Below, one piece after another: positions 7,522 to 15,580 of a stretch of DNA of 64,000 nucleotides. Origin of the DNA: Croceibacterium_A sp035555595. Lineage in GTDB: Bacteria > Pseudomonadota > Alphaproteobacteria > Sphingomonadales > Sphingomonadaceae. Position numbers and translations under genes: made by a program. The stretch spans positions 1-64,000 of the forward strand of contig DATMGK010000031.1 of assembly GCA_035555595.1 (NCBI GenBank). Reading direction: 5' to 3'. Positions within the stretch are counted from its first letter, which is position 1, and each line of letters starts with the position of its first letter. The notes under the pieces were generated by a model. It was given only the letters and a program-made list of their open reading frames with translations, did not search any database and had not been told where the DNA came from.

Positions 7522-10053
7522 GTGCGCGTCATCGTGATTGATCCCGCCAGCGGCGGCCGGCTGCGTGCCGTGCTTGGCCCAACCAACACCGGCAAGACCC
7601 ATCTCGCGATAGAGCGGATGTGCGGTCATTCGAGCGGGGCAATCGGCTTCCCCCTGCGCCTGCTGGCGCGCGAGGTCTATGACCGGGTGCGTGCGATCAA
7701 GGGCGACAGTCAGGTCGCGCTGATCACCGGGGAAGAACGGATCGAACCACCGAACGCCCGCTATTTCCTCTGCACCGCCGAAGCGATGCCGTTCCGCAAC
7801 GCCGGCGATCTGGCCTTCATCGCGCTGGACGAGGCACAGCTCGCCGCCGATCGGGAACGGGGGCACATCTTCACCGATCGGCTGCTGCACGCGCGCGGGC
7901 GGGAAGAAACCATGCTGCTGGGATCGGCGACGCTGGAACCCGTGGTGAAAGCCCTGCTGCCCGGTATCCAGGTGGAAGAAAGGCCCCGCTTTTCCACGCT
8001 GACTTATGCCGGGGCGAGGAAGCTGAGCCGCCTGCCCCCGCGATCCGCCGTGGTCGCCTTTTCGGTGGAGCAGGTTTACGCCGTGGCCGAAATGCTACGC
8101 CGGTTCCGCGGCGGCGCGGCGGTGGTGATGGGCGCGCTCAGCCCGGAAACGCGCAACCGGCAGGTCGATCTGTTCCAGTCGGGTGAAGTCGATTACATCG
8201 TCGCCACAGACGCCATCGGCATGGGGCTGAACCTTGACGTCACCCATGTCGCTTTCGCTTCACTGAGCAAGTTCGACGGCGTGCGGCAGCGGCGGCTGAC
8301 CCCGGCGGAAATGGCCCAAATCGCCGGGCGCGCGGGCCGCCACCAGCAGGACGGCAGCTTCGGCACGCTGGCCGCGCGGGACGATAGCAGGCTGGCCTTC
8401 ACCGATGACGAGATCTTCGCGATCGAACATCACCGCTTCGCCCCGCTGACCAAATTGTTCTGGCGCGAGGCGCAGCCGAGATTCGACAGTCTGGCCATGC
8501 TGCTGGCCGATCTGGAGTCGAAGCCAGATGCCGAACAACTCGCCCCCGCACCGGAATCGATCGACCTGGCGGTGCTGCGGCGACTGACGGAAGAACCCGA
8601 TATCGCGGCCAGCGTTTCCACGCCGGGGCTGGTGCGACGGTTCTGGGAAACCTGCCAGTTGCCCGATTTCCGCCAGCAGGGGGCAGAAACGCACGCCCGG
8701 TTCGTCGCGCGGCTGTGGCAGGACTTGCGTGACGGGCATCTGGGCGCAGACTATGTCGCCGGTAGGATCGCCGATCTTGATCGGCCCGAAGGCGATATCG
8801 ACACGCTGCAAGGCCGCATCGCCGCGATTCGCAGTTGGGCCTATATCTGCCAGCGCCCCGATTGGGTGCTGGCGCGGGACGAAATGACCGCCCGTTCACG
8901 CGCGGCAGAGGCGCGCTTGTCCGATGCGTTACACCAACGGCTGACCGAACGTTTCGTCAACCGCAGAAGCTCTATACTGATGAGGACGATGGGGAAGGAT
9001 TCGGGACTTTTGCGCGTAACACTGGATACAGACGGCCGGGTGATGGTCGAAGATCATGCCATCGGCCATCTCGAAGGCTTCCGCTTCGTGGTCGATGCCG
9101 ATGCCAGCCATGAAGATCGCAAGCTGATGCTGGCGGCCGCCGAAAAGCACCTGCCAGAACTGCTGGCGCAGAAGGCGCGCGCACTGGTGCAGAACGAGCT
9201 GGGCGATCTGGCGATCGAACAGGGCGAGATTCGCAATGCGGGCAAGCTGGTCGCGCGGCTGGAACGCGGCAAGTCGCCCGCGCGGCCCCGGCTCATGCTG
9301 GCCAAGGAGCTGGGCGTGCTGGAACCCGCGCAAAAGGCGCGGCTGACGGAAGCGCTGGAACATTGGCTGGAAGGGGAGCTGGCCCCGCTGGCCCCATTGC
9401 GGCAACTGGAAGAGGCCGCGCGCGATCCGGAGGCAGGCAGCGAAGTGCGCGCCCTGCTGCTCACGCTGGCTGATGGCAACGGCACGGTCGCCCGCGAACA
9501 GGCCGGGCTGGCACAGGTGCCGAAGGAAAAGCGCCCCTTTCTGCGCAAGCTGGGCGTGACCATCGGTTCGCTGGACGTTTTCGCGCCCGCCCTGCTCAAA
9601 CCCGCACCGCGCCGCCTGCTCCATGCGATCGGCGCCGACAAGCGCGCGCTCAATCCGGGAATGGAAGCGGTAATCGGCGGATCCCGCCAGTTACCCGCAG
9701 GGTATCGCCGCGCCGGTGGGCAGGCGATCCGTGTGGACATGGCCGAAAAGCTGTTCCGCACCGCGCACGAACAACGCAACAAGGGCGGTGCGCGCGGGTT
9801 CGCCATCGATCCGGCGCTGGCCACTTCGATGGGTCTGCTGCCCGACAATTTCCGGCACCTGATGCGCGATGCCGGATTCCGCGCGAACGAGCCGCGCCCG
9901 CTGGCCGAAGGCGCGTTCGGCCCGCCCGCGCCAGCCCGCTGGAACTGGCGCCCCCCGCGCAAGGACCGGCCGCAGCCGCGCCCCGGCGGCCATGACAGGC
10001 CCGTGGCAAGCGAAGGCAATGCCTTTGCCGCACTGGCCGGTCTGGTGCGCTGA
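7522..10053 (+). CDS. SUV3-like DEAD/DEAH-box helicase
   Basis: A helicase of about 840 residues resembling mitochondrial SUV3. Seen: Walker A (GPTNTGKT) near the N-terminus, Walker B DEAQ, SAT-type motif III (LGSATLEPV), and motifs V-VI in ATDAIGMGLNLD and QIAGRAGRH. SUV3 unwinds RNA with the degradosome; bacterial relatives are little studied. The C-terminal tail is Pro/Arg-rich and basic. GTG at 7522 puts the start just before the domain; a TTG at 7495 and a GTG at 7534 are alternatives, none with a clear ribosome-binding site. It is followed closely by an S4-domain gene, fdxA and carD, an order I recall in other alphaproteobacteria. Confidence 0.88.
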   Translation: MRVIVIDPASGGRLRAVLGPTNTGKTHLAIERMCGHSSGAIGFPLRLLAREVYDRVRAIKGDSQVALITGEERIEPPNARYFLCTAEAMPFRNAGDLAFIALDEAQLAADRERGHIFTDRLLHARGREETMLLGSATLEPVVKALLPGIQVEERPRFSTLTYAGARKLSRLPPRSAVVAFSVEQVYAVAEMLRRFRGGAAVVMGALSPETRNRQVDLFQSGEVDYIVATDAIGMGLNLDVTHVAFASLSKFDGVRQRRLTPAEMAQIAGRAGRHQQDGSFGTLAARDDSRLAFTDDEIFAIEHHRFAPLTKLFWREAQPRFDSLAMLLADLESKPDAEQLAPAPESIDLAVLRRLTEEPDIAASVSTPGLVRRFWETCQLPDFRQQGAETHARFVARLWQDLRDGHLGADYVAGRIADLDRPEGDIDTLQGRIAAIRSWAYICQRPDWVLARDEMTARSRAAEARLSDALHQRLTERFVNRRSSILMRTMGKDSGLLRVTLDTDGRVMVEDHAIGHLEGFRFVVDADASHEDRKLMLAAAEKHLPELLAQKARALVQNELGDLAIEQGEIRNAGKLVARLERGKSPARPRLMLAKELGVLEPAQKARLTEALEHWLEGELAPLAPLRQLEEAARDPEAGSEVRALLLTLADGNGTVAREQAGLAQVPKEKRPFLRKLGVTIGSLDVFAPALLKPAPRRLLHAIGADKRALNPGMEAVIGGSRQLPAGYRRAGGQAIRVDMAEKLFRTAHEQRNKGGARGFAIDPALATSMGLLPDNFRHLMRDAGFRANEPRPLAEGAFGPPAPARWNWRPPRKDRPQPRPGGHDRPVASEGNAFAALAGLVR

Positions 10054-10069
10054 ATCAGTCGCCGCGCCG

Positions 10070-10381
10070 GTGCGGATCGACCGCCTGCTTTATTTTCTGC
10101 GGCTGTCGAAAAGCCGATCGGCCGCGCAACGCTGGATCGCGGAAGGCCACATTCGCCGAAACGGAGAACGCGTATTGCGTCTGGACCAGCCGGTTACGGT
10201 TGGCGACGTGCTCACCCTGCCTGTGAACGAAGGGGTGATGGTGATCGAATTACTGGCGTTGCCTGAAAGGCGCGGTCCTGCCCCTGAAGCAAAAGCTTGC
10301 TACCGCTCGCTTGACGGTAACACGCGATTGGACCTAGCAGGCCCCGACGCGCCGCAAGCAAGAGGGAAAGCGCAGCAATGA
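10070..10381 (+). CDS. S4 RNA-binding domain protein (Hsp15-like)
   Basis: About 103 residues, with an S4 fold covering most of it: RIDRLLYFLRLSKSR, GHIRRNGERV and VGDVLTLP. The S4 fold binds structured RNA; Hsp15 recycles 50S subunits carrying nascent chains, and this protein is similar in size and domain, though that role is inferred. The open frame extends upstream into the helicase gene, but the GTG at 10070, 16 bp after the helicase stop, gives the expected N-terminus. It overlaps fdxA by 4 bp (ATGA), so the two are coupled. Confidence 0.82.
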   Translation: MRIDRLLYFLRLSKSRSAAQRWIAEGHIRRNGERVLRLDQPVTVGDVLTLPVNEGVMVIELLALPERRGPAPEAKACYRSLDGNTRLDLAGPDAPQARGKAQQ

Positions 10382-10716
10382 CTTACGTCGTCACCGATGC
10401 CTGCATCCGTTGCAAGTACACCGACTGTGTCGAGGTCTGCCCCGTGGATTGCTTCTATGAGGGCGAGAATATGCTCGTCATCAATCCGTCCGAATGCATC
10501 GATTGCGGCGTGTGCGAGCCGGAATGCCCGGCCGAAGCGATCCTGCCCGATACGGAAGGCGGGCTGGAACAGTGGATGGAATTGAACGCCAAGTATTCCG
10601 CCGAATGGCCGAATATCACCCAGAAAAAAGACGCACCCGACGATGCTGATCAGCACAAGGGTGAAGAGGGTAAGTTCGAAGCCTACTTCTCCGCGGAACC
10701 TGGCGAAGGCGACTGA
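10378..10716 (+). CDS. fdxA: 7Fe-type ferredoxin (FdxA)
   Basis: A 112-residue electron carrier with two cluster motifs: cysteines at 9, 12, 17, 21 and 25 (ACIRCKYTDCVEVCPVDC) and at 40, 43, 46 and 50 (CIDCGVCEPEC). The extra residues between the first cysteines fit a [3Fe-4S][4Fe-4S] ferredoxin of the FdxA type, with the usual acidic tail of about 50 residues. The redox partner is unknown. Translationally coupled to the S4 gene; a 250-bp non-coding stretch separates it from carD. Confidence 0.95.
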   Translation: MTYVVTDACIRCKYTDCVEVCPVDCFYEGENMLVINPSECIDCGVCEPECPAEAILPDTEGGLEQWMELNAKYSAEWPNITQKKDAPDDADQHKGEEGKFEAYFSAEPGEGD

Positions 10717-10967
10717 TTGACGTCATCCTTCTGACGGATTCGGGGCCTCTCCCTTCGCCTTTTGGGCGGGGGGGTGGCAATTTTATTGCGAATCTGCTAC
10801 ATATCCCTGCGATAGCCGCCCTATTCCTTGGGCGGCGGGCGGATAAGGAAGGCAGGCCCCCCGCCGACAGCGTCACCAGAATTGGCAAGCCAGGCCGCCG
10901 ATCGGGTCGTGCGGCCGGAGTCTGCCGACGCTCATGTTCCCGGGCCGCCGGTGAGAAAGGAACGTAA
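10717..10967 (+). promoter_or_regulatory. carD upstream region with a leader hairpin
   Basis: A 250-bp gap with no credible gene. It contains an A/T-rich patch (about 10779-10805) suited to a promoter, then a perfect hairpin GCCGCCC-8 nt-GGGCGGC (10815-10836). The hairpin has no T-tract, so it is more likely a leader structure than a terminator. The promoter itself could not be assigned to clear -35/-10 boxes. Confidence 0.35.
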
Positions 10968-11504
10968 ATGGCTGTGAATGCCCCCGCTTTCGAGGTTGGC
11001 GACTACGTGGTCTATCCCAAGCACGGCGTCGGCCGGGTGGTAGAGCTGCAGAGCGAGGAAATCGCCGGAATGAAGCTCGAACTTTACGTCCTGCGGTTCG
11101 AGAAAGAGCGGATGACCCTGCGGGTTCCGGTCAACAAGGTCGAATCGATCGGCATGCGCAAGCTTTCCAGCGACAAGACGCTGAAAGAAGCGATGGAAAC
11201 CCTGAAGGGCAAGCCGAAGGTAAAGCGCACCATGTGGTCGCGCCGCGCCCAGGAATACGAAGCGAAGATCAATTCGGGCGACCTCGTGTCGATCGCCGAA
11301 GTGACGCGCGACCTGTTCCGCCCTGAAGACCAGCCGGAACAGAGCTATTCCGAACGGCAGATCTTCGAAGCAGCCTCCAGCCGCCTCGCGCGCGAACTGG
11401 CGGCGATGGAAAAGACGGACGAGCCGACCGCGCTCGGCAAGATTCTCGACGTGCTGAAGAAGTACGCACCCCAGTATTACGAGAACACCGCCGAAGTCGC
11501 CTGA
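10968..11504 (+). CDS. carD: CarD family transcription regulator
   Basis: The 178-residue protein carries the CarD/TRCF RNA-polymerase-interacting domain at the N-terminus (GDYVVYPKHGVGRV, residues about 11-70) followed by the helical DNA-binding region. In Mycobacterium, Rhodobacter and Caulobacter, CarD binds the beta subunit of RNA polymerase and stabilises open complexes at housekeeping promoters, including rRNA promoters. Length is normal. A strong intrinsic terminator begins 20 bp after the stop. Confidence 0.95.
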   Translation: MAVNAPAFEVGDYVVYPKHGVGRVVELQSEEIAGMKLELYVLRFEKERMTLRVPVNKVESIGMRKLSSDKTLKEAMETLKGKPKVKRTMWSRRAQEYEAKINSGDLVSIAEVTRDLFRPEDQPEQSYSERQIFEAASSRLARELAAMEKTDEPTALGKILDVLKKYAPQYYENTAEVA

Positions 11505-11524
11505 CTGCAGGCAAACGGCACATC

Positions 11525-11564
11525 GAAAGGCCGTCCGGGCGACCGGGCGGCCTTTCGTGCTTTT
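11525..11564 (+). terminator. Rho-independent terminator after carD
   Basis: GAAAGGCCG pairs with CGGCCTTTC, then a G-T pair and CCGG/CCGG closed by a GCGA tetraloop: 14 stem pairs over 11525-11556, followed by GTGCTTTT. Confidence 0.85.
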
Positions 11565-11597
11565 CGACCCGATAGCCTGCCGGATCGACCAACGGCG

Positions 11598-11639
11598 TTG
11601 GGGCACCCCTCCCTCACGTGTATTATTGGATTAATACAC
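11598..11639 (+). promoter_or_regulatory. Candidate promoter overlapped by a palindromic operator, upstream of the first GIN gene
   Basis: TTGGGG (11598-11603), a 17-bp spacer, and TATTAT (11621-11626) form a plausible sigma-70 type promoter. The -10 box is embedded in a perfect inverted repeat: GTGTATTA (11618-11625), 6-bp spacer, TAATACAC (11632-11639). Such an arrangement is what a dimeric repressor would use; the shape recalls operators of GntR/YtrA-type repressors, but no regulator gene lies next to it. The ATG of the gene is 17 bp downstream. Confidence 0.55.
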
Positions 11640-11656
11640 AAACGAGGAGAGTCGCC

Positions 11657-12364
11657 ATGCGTCTCGACGATCTGTTCAGGAATCTGGGAACGCTGGCCGC
11701 CACGATCGGCTCGCACACCTTCGAATGCGCGTTTGATGGCGTTGCGCTGGAAGACCTCGACCTCACCGGCCCGCCCCCACGCCGGATCACGCTGTCCGGC
11801 CCGGCTCAGGTCGTCGTCACTCAGGGCGAGGCTTTTCACATCGAAGTGCAACCCGGCCCGACCAGCCGCCCGCTGCGCTTCTGGCGAGAGGGAAAGCGGC
11901 TGGGCGTGAACGATGGCGACACGGAAACCGTGGTGAGAATCACGCTGCCCCAGTTGAAGAAGCTCTCCGTGGCCGGTTCGGGCCGCATCGCCGCAGACCG
12001 CATCGGCCCTGACAGCAAGATATCCATCGCCGGTTCGGGCCGGATTGAGGTGGCTAAGGTGAAAGGTGGGGATCTGTCGGCCCATATCGCAGGCAGCGGA
12101 CGCCTCTCGCTTGACGGGCGTGCGGACGAACTGTCGCTGCATATCGCGGGCAGCGGCAGTTGCGATGCCGAAGGTCTGGAGATAGACGCTGCCACCATTC
12201 ACATTGCCGGTTCAGGCGATGCGATCTTCGCCTGCGATGGTGATGTGGAAGCGCATCTGATGGGATCGGGCAACGTGATCGTCCGCGGCAATGCACGCTG
12301 CAACGTCCATTCCGTGGGATCGGGAACTGTCACTTGCGAACGAGAACGCGAGGCAAGCCATTAG
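11657..12364 (+). CDS. GIN domain (DUF2807) adhesin-like protein, no signal peptide
   Basis: About 235 residues, largely one right-handed beta-helix with AGSGR/AGSGD-like turns repeating through residues about 85-220. The domain occurs in head GIN proteins of Bacteroidetes and sphingomonads; function unknown, often proposed to be surface or envelope-associated. No signal peptide or membrane anchor is visible, unlike the next gene. The ATG at 11657 has an excellent ribosome site (GAGGAG, 11644-11649); the longer GTG frame from 11618 would start inside the operator palindrome. Probably one unit with the next gene. Confidence 0.8.
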   Translation: MRLDDLFRNLGTLAATIGSHTFECAFDGVALEDLDLTGPPPRRITLSGPAQVVVTQGEAFHIEVQPGPTSRPLRFWREGKRLGVNDGDTETVVRITLPQLKKLSVAGSGRIAADRIGPDSKISIAGSGRIEVAKVKGGDLSAHIAGSGRLSLDGRADELSLHIAGSGSCDAEGLEIDAATIHIAGSGDAIFACDGDVEAHLMGSGNVIVRGNARCNVHSVGSGTVTCEREREASH

Positions 12365-12458
12365 CCGCCCGGCCCGCCATCCAAGGTGGGCAACGCCGGA
12401 TACGCGCACGCAGAAGTCCTGCCTTTCCGGCGACACGCCATCGGCCTAGGGTAGCGCA

Positions 12459-13235
12459 ATGGCGGAACGCAGGAAGTTTCGAACACGCGAGGTCGTTCTG
12501 GCCGTCGCCGCGGGTGTAGTGGCTGCGGGCGGCGCGGCATTGACGCTGGATGCCCTCAAGGACGACGGGCCAACCGTCGCCATCACCGGGCCGCGCGAGA
12601 TGACCTATGAAGTCGCGCCCTTTCAACAAGTTGCCACGGTAGGGCCGCAAGACGTGGTCATCACATATGGCGATGGGTTTGCCGTCCGCTCGGAAGGATC
12701 GCCCGATGCGATCGCACGGCTGGAAGCTGTGGTGGAAAACGGCACGCTTACGATCCGACCCAAAGACGGCTGGAATGGCGTATTTGGCCGGGGAGATTCT
12801 TCTTCAGCTACGTTCTACGTAACGCTGCCCCTCCTCGAAGGGGTTTCGCTCGCCGGATCAGGCGATGTCAGCGTCGATCGCGTGCAAGGAAGCCGGTTTG
12901 AAGCTGAGATCGCGGGATCGGGCGAGTTATCTATCGACGATCTCCGCGTGGACCGCGCCGACTTCTCTATCGCTGGCCCTGGGGACATCGTAGTGGCTGG
13001 GGCGGTACGCGAAACGCACGTGTCCATTCTGGGTTCGGGCGGGGTGCAGGGTGATGATCTGGTCAGCCGCACGGCGGATGTTTCCGTCGCCGGTTCGGGC
13101 GACGTCTCCCTCAACGTGGAAAGCGCGGCCAACGTCTCCATGGTGGGTAGCGGCGATGTCGACATTTCCGGGCCGGCGCGCTGCTCCATCTCTCGTCTGG
13201 GCAGTGGAGACGTAACCTGCAACGGTGACGAGTAA
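12459..13235 (+). CDS. GIN domain (DUF2807) protein with N-terminal membrane anchor
   Basis: 258 residues: a basic N-terminus (RRKFRTR), a hydrophobic segment at residues about 11-32 that can serve as signal or anchor, then a GIN beta-helix (about 55-255) with repeated AGSGD/LGSGG turns. It is a paralogue of the preceding gene but is exported or anchored. Partner and role unknown. The gap of 94 bp from the previous gene has no clear promoter. Confidence 0.8.
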   Translation: MAERRKFRTREVVLAVAAGVVAAGGAALTLDALKDDGPTVAITGPREMTYEVAPFQQVATVGPQDVVITYGDGFAVRSEGSPDAIARLEAVVENGTLTIRPKDGWNGVFGRGDSSSATFYVTLPLLEGVSLAGSGDVSVDRVQGSRFEAEIAGSGELSIDDLRVDRADFSIAGPGDIVVAGAVRETHVSILGSGGVQGDDLVSRTADVSVAGSGDVSLNVESAANVSMVGSGDVDISGPARCSISRLGSGDVTCNGDE

Positions 13236-13307
13236 GGCACGAGCCAGGAAACGGTTCACGCCCGCGCAATGGGGCCGTATCCAGAGTCAGGATCAGGAGC
13301 AGGCAAA

Positions 13308-13655
13308 ATGGGTCGCAATATGGGTCCGGGCATACGATGGGTCGCCCTCGCCGCAATGACGTTCGCGTTGCAAGGTTGCCTCGCCAAAGCGGCGGTTGAT
13401 GTTGCAACCCTTCCCGTCAAGGCCGTGGGCAAAGGGGTGGACCTTGCCACCACCAGCCAGGAAGAGGCTGACCGCAATCGCGGCCGCGAAATCCGCCAGC
13501 GCGAGGAAAAGCTGGGTCGCCTGCAACGCCAGTACGATCGGCAGATGAAGCGCTGTCAGGACGGCGATCGCCGTGCCTGTGATGAGGCGCGCATTGCCTA
13601 TGCGGAAATGCAGCAGATTCTGCCCTCCATCCCCGCCGAACCGACAGGTAACTAG
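13308..13655 (+). CDS. Small putative lipoprotein
   Basis: About 115 residues. The N-terminus has a hydrophobic stretch ending in a lipobox (LQGC, Cys24), so it is probably anchored in the envelope. The middle (residues about 55-95) is charged and likely coiled coil (RGREIRQREEKLGRLQRQ). The ATG at 13308 has an upstream AGGAGC; the frame is open from 13269. No known family recognised. It overlaps the end of the convergent Sua5 gene by 4 bp. Confidence 0.65.
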   Translation: MGRNMGPGIRWVALAAMTFALQGCLAKAAVDVATLPVKAVGKGVDLATTSQEEADRNRGREIRQREEKLGRLQRQYDRQMKRCQDGDRRACDEARIAYAEMQQILPSIPAEPTGN

Positions 13656-14593
13656 GCGGCTGCCCGCTTCAGGCGATCGTTGATCGCTGCACCGATGCCG
13701 TCCTGCGGGATTGGCGCAACGGCGATGCGCGGCTCCGGCGAAGCCGCCGCCTGATGCAGGCAGGCATAGAGCCGCGCCGCCGCCAGCGCGAGATCGCCAT
13801 CTTCCGATAACGTACAATCACCCGCCACGGGTCCGAAACCGATCAGGTATTCACCTTCGCCCGCCTCTCGCGCATTCAGGCGCAGCGGCTTTCCGGGCGA
13901 ATAATGGCGCGCAAGCTGACCCGGCGCCTCTATCCGCGCATCAGCCAGCGGTCGCGCGGGCCCGAGCAGATCCGCAAGCTCTTCCTCCGGCACGGGCCCC
14001 GGCCGCAACAATTGCCACGCGCCATCTGCGCGCAAGGCGATGATCGTCGATTCTAGTCCGCGTGCGCAGGGGCCGCCATCCAGTACCGCATCGATCGCTT
14101 CGCCCAGCGACGACGCGACATGCCCCGCGCTGGTAGGGCTAACGCCCCCGCTGCGATTGGCCGATGGCGCGGCAAGCGGCAGGTCCAGCCGTTCCAACAC
14201 GCCGTGCATCAGGGGATGATCGGGCATACGCAGGGCAACGGTCGGCAGGCCCGCCGTCACCGCAGGCGCGATGCCCGAATTGGCCCGCAAGGGCAGCACC
14301 ATAGTCAACGGCCCAGGCCAGTAACGATCGGCGAGCTTTTCCGCACGATCATCGAACAGCGCCAGCCCCCGCGCCTGTTCCCGCGTGGCGACATGGACGA
14401 TCAGGGGATTGAAATCCGGGCGGCCCTTGGCGCGATAGATCGCCGCCACCGCCGCCTCGCTGTCGGCACGCGCGGCAAGGCCATAGACCGTCTCCGTCGG
14501 AACAGCCACCAGCCGCCCTTCCCGCAACGCTTCCGCCGCGTGGCCAATACCCGCTTCGTCAGGCGGCAGGATCAGGGCGGTCGAACCGGTCAT
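13652..14593 (-). CDS. L-threonylcarbamoyladenylate synthase (Sua5/YwlC type)
   Basis: Makes threonylcarbamoyl-AMP from threonine, bicarbonate and ATP, the first step of t6A modification of ANN-decoding tRNAs. The 313-residue length includes the catalytic YrdC domain (VPTETVYGLAA near residue 31; KGRPDFNPLIVH; SANRSGG) and the C-terminal Sua5 domain (about 220-313; GQLARHYSPGKP at the linker), so it is the long Sua5 form rather than short TsaC. Stand-alone leftward gene between convergent and divergent neighbours. Confidence 0.93.
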   Translation of the reverse strand: MTGSTALILPPDEAGIGHAAEALREGRLVAVPTETVYGLAARADSEAAVAAIYRAKGRPDFNPLIVHVATREQARGLALFDDRAEKLADRYWPGPLTMVLPLRANSGIAPAVTAGLPTVALRMPDHPLMHGVLERLDLPLAAPSANRSGGVSPTSAGHVASSLGEAIDAVLDGGPCARGLESTIIALRADGAWQLLRPGPVPEEELADLLGPARPLADARIEAPGQLARHYSPGKPLRLNAREAGEGEYLIGFGPVAGDCTLSEDGDLALAAARLYACLHQAAASPEPRIAVAPIPQDGIGAAINDRLKRAAA

Positions 14594-14724
14594 GCCCCGC
14601 CGCTACAGCGCGCGGCGCGGGAAGCCAAGCTGGCGCGCAGCCGCGCCCCGTCTTGGCGGGCCCCTCGCAACACCCTAGGGGATTGCCCCCGCCCCATCGG
14701 GTACGGCGGAAGGAGGCTGACAGG

Positions 14725-15558
14725 ATGAACACCCCCGAGGACGCACTCAACCGAATCGCCGCAGCGCTTGAACGCATAGCCCCCGGCGTAGTGCGTGAGG
14801 CCGACTGGCTAAGCCATCCGGCCTATCTATGGACCGCGCAGGGCGCCCGCCCGATCGAGCGCATTGACGCTCCCTCGCTCGCCCTTCTGCGCGGCATTGA
14901 TCGGCAAAAATCCGTGGTCATCGAAAACGTGGCCCGTCTGGCCGCCGGTAACGCCGCGCATGACATGCTGCTCTGGGGTTCACGGGGCATGGGCAAATCG
15001 GCGCTGGTCCGCGCCGCGGTGGTCGCTGCCCAGAACGATAATGTGGGCCGACTGGCACTGGTTCAGGCCGGAACCGATTCGCTCGATTCGTTATCCAGCC
15101 TGTTTTCCCAGCTCGGGCGCATACCGCGCGGTTTCCTGGTATTTATCGACGATCTGGGCTTCGGAGAGAACGACTCCGACGGCCCGCGCCACCTGCGCAG
15201 TTGGCTAGATGGCGGCGTGGAGGCGCGGCCGGATAACGTCAGGCTTGCCGTCACGTCCAACCGCCGCGCGATCCTCAATCGCCATATGGGCGAACAGGAC
15301 GATCCCCTGAACCCGCGCGATGCGGTGGACGATCAGCTCGCGCTGGCCGACCGATTCGGCCTTTCACTCGGCTTCCACGCCTGTTCTCAGGACGAATATC
15401 TGGCGATTCTGCGCGGTTACACGCAGGAATACGGGCTGGATCTGGATGAGGCAGAGGCTCTGGAATGGGCGCGGCGGCGTGGCGGCCGTTCCGGGCGGAT
15501 CGCCTGGCACTACATCACCGAACTTGCCGGGCGGGCCGGAAAACCCCTCAAACGCTAG
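14725..15558 (+). CDS. DUF815 family P-loop ATPase
   Basis: 277 residues. Seen: Walker A (GSRGMGKS) near residue 93, Walker B (FLVFIDDLGF), and the C-terminal RSGRIAWHYITELAG characteristic of the DUF815 AAA-like family. Function of the family is not established. The ATG at 14725 is preceded at 8 bp by a perfect AAGGAGG ribosome-binding site, so the longer open frame from 14653 is rejected. It converges with the sorbosone-dehydrogenase-like gene. Confidence 0.88.
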   Translation: MNTPEDALNRIAAALERIAPGVVREADWLSHPAYLWTAQGARPIERIDAPSLALLRGIDRQKSVVIENVARLAAGNAAHDMLLWGSRGMGKSALVRAAVVAAQNDNVGRLALVQAGTDSLDSLSSLFSQLGRIPRGFLVFIDDLGFGENDSDGPRHLRSWLDGGVEARPDNVRLAVTSNRRAILNRHMGEQDDPLNPRDAVDDQLALADRFGLSLGFHACSQDEYLAILRGYTQEYGLDLDEAEALEWARRRGGRSGRIAWHYITELAGRAGKPLKR

Positions 15559-15580
15559 AAACGGCGTTGCCGCCGGGGGC

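Noticed and set aside
11618..11656. GTG start at 11618 for the first GIN protein
   Set aside because: The codon lies inside the operator palindrome and promoter; the ATG at 11657 has a clear GAGGAG ribosome site.
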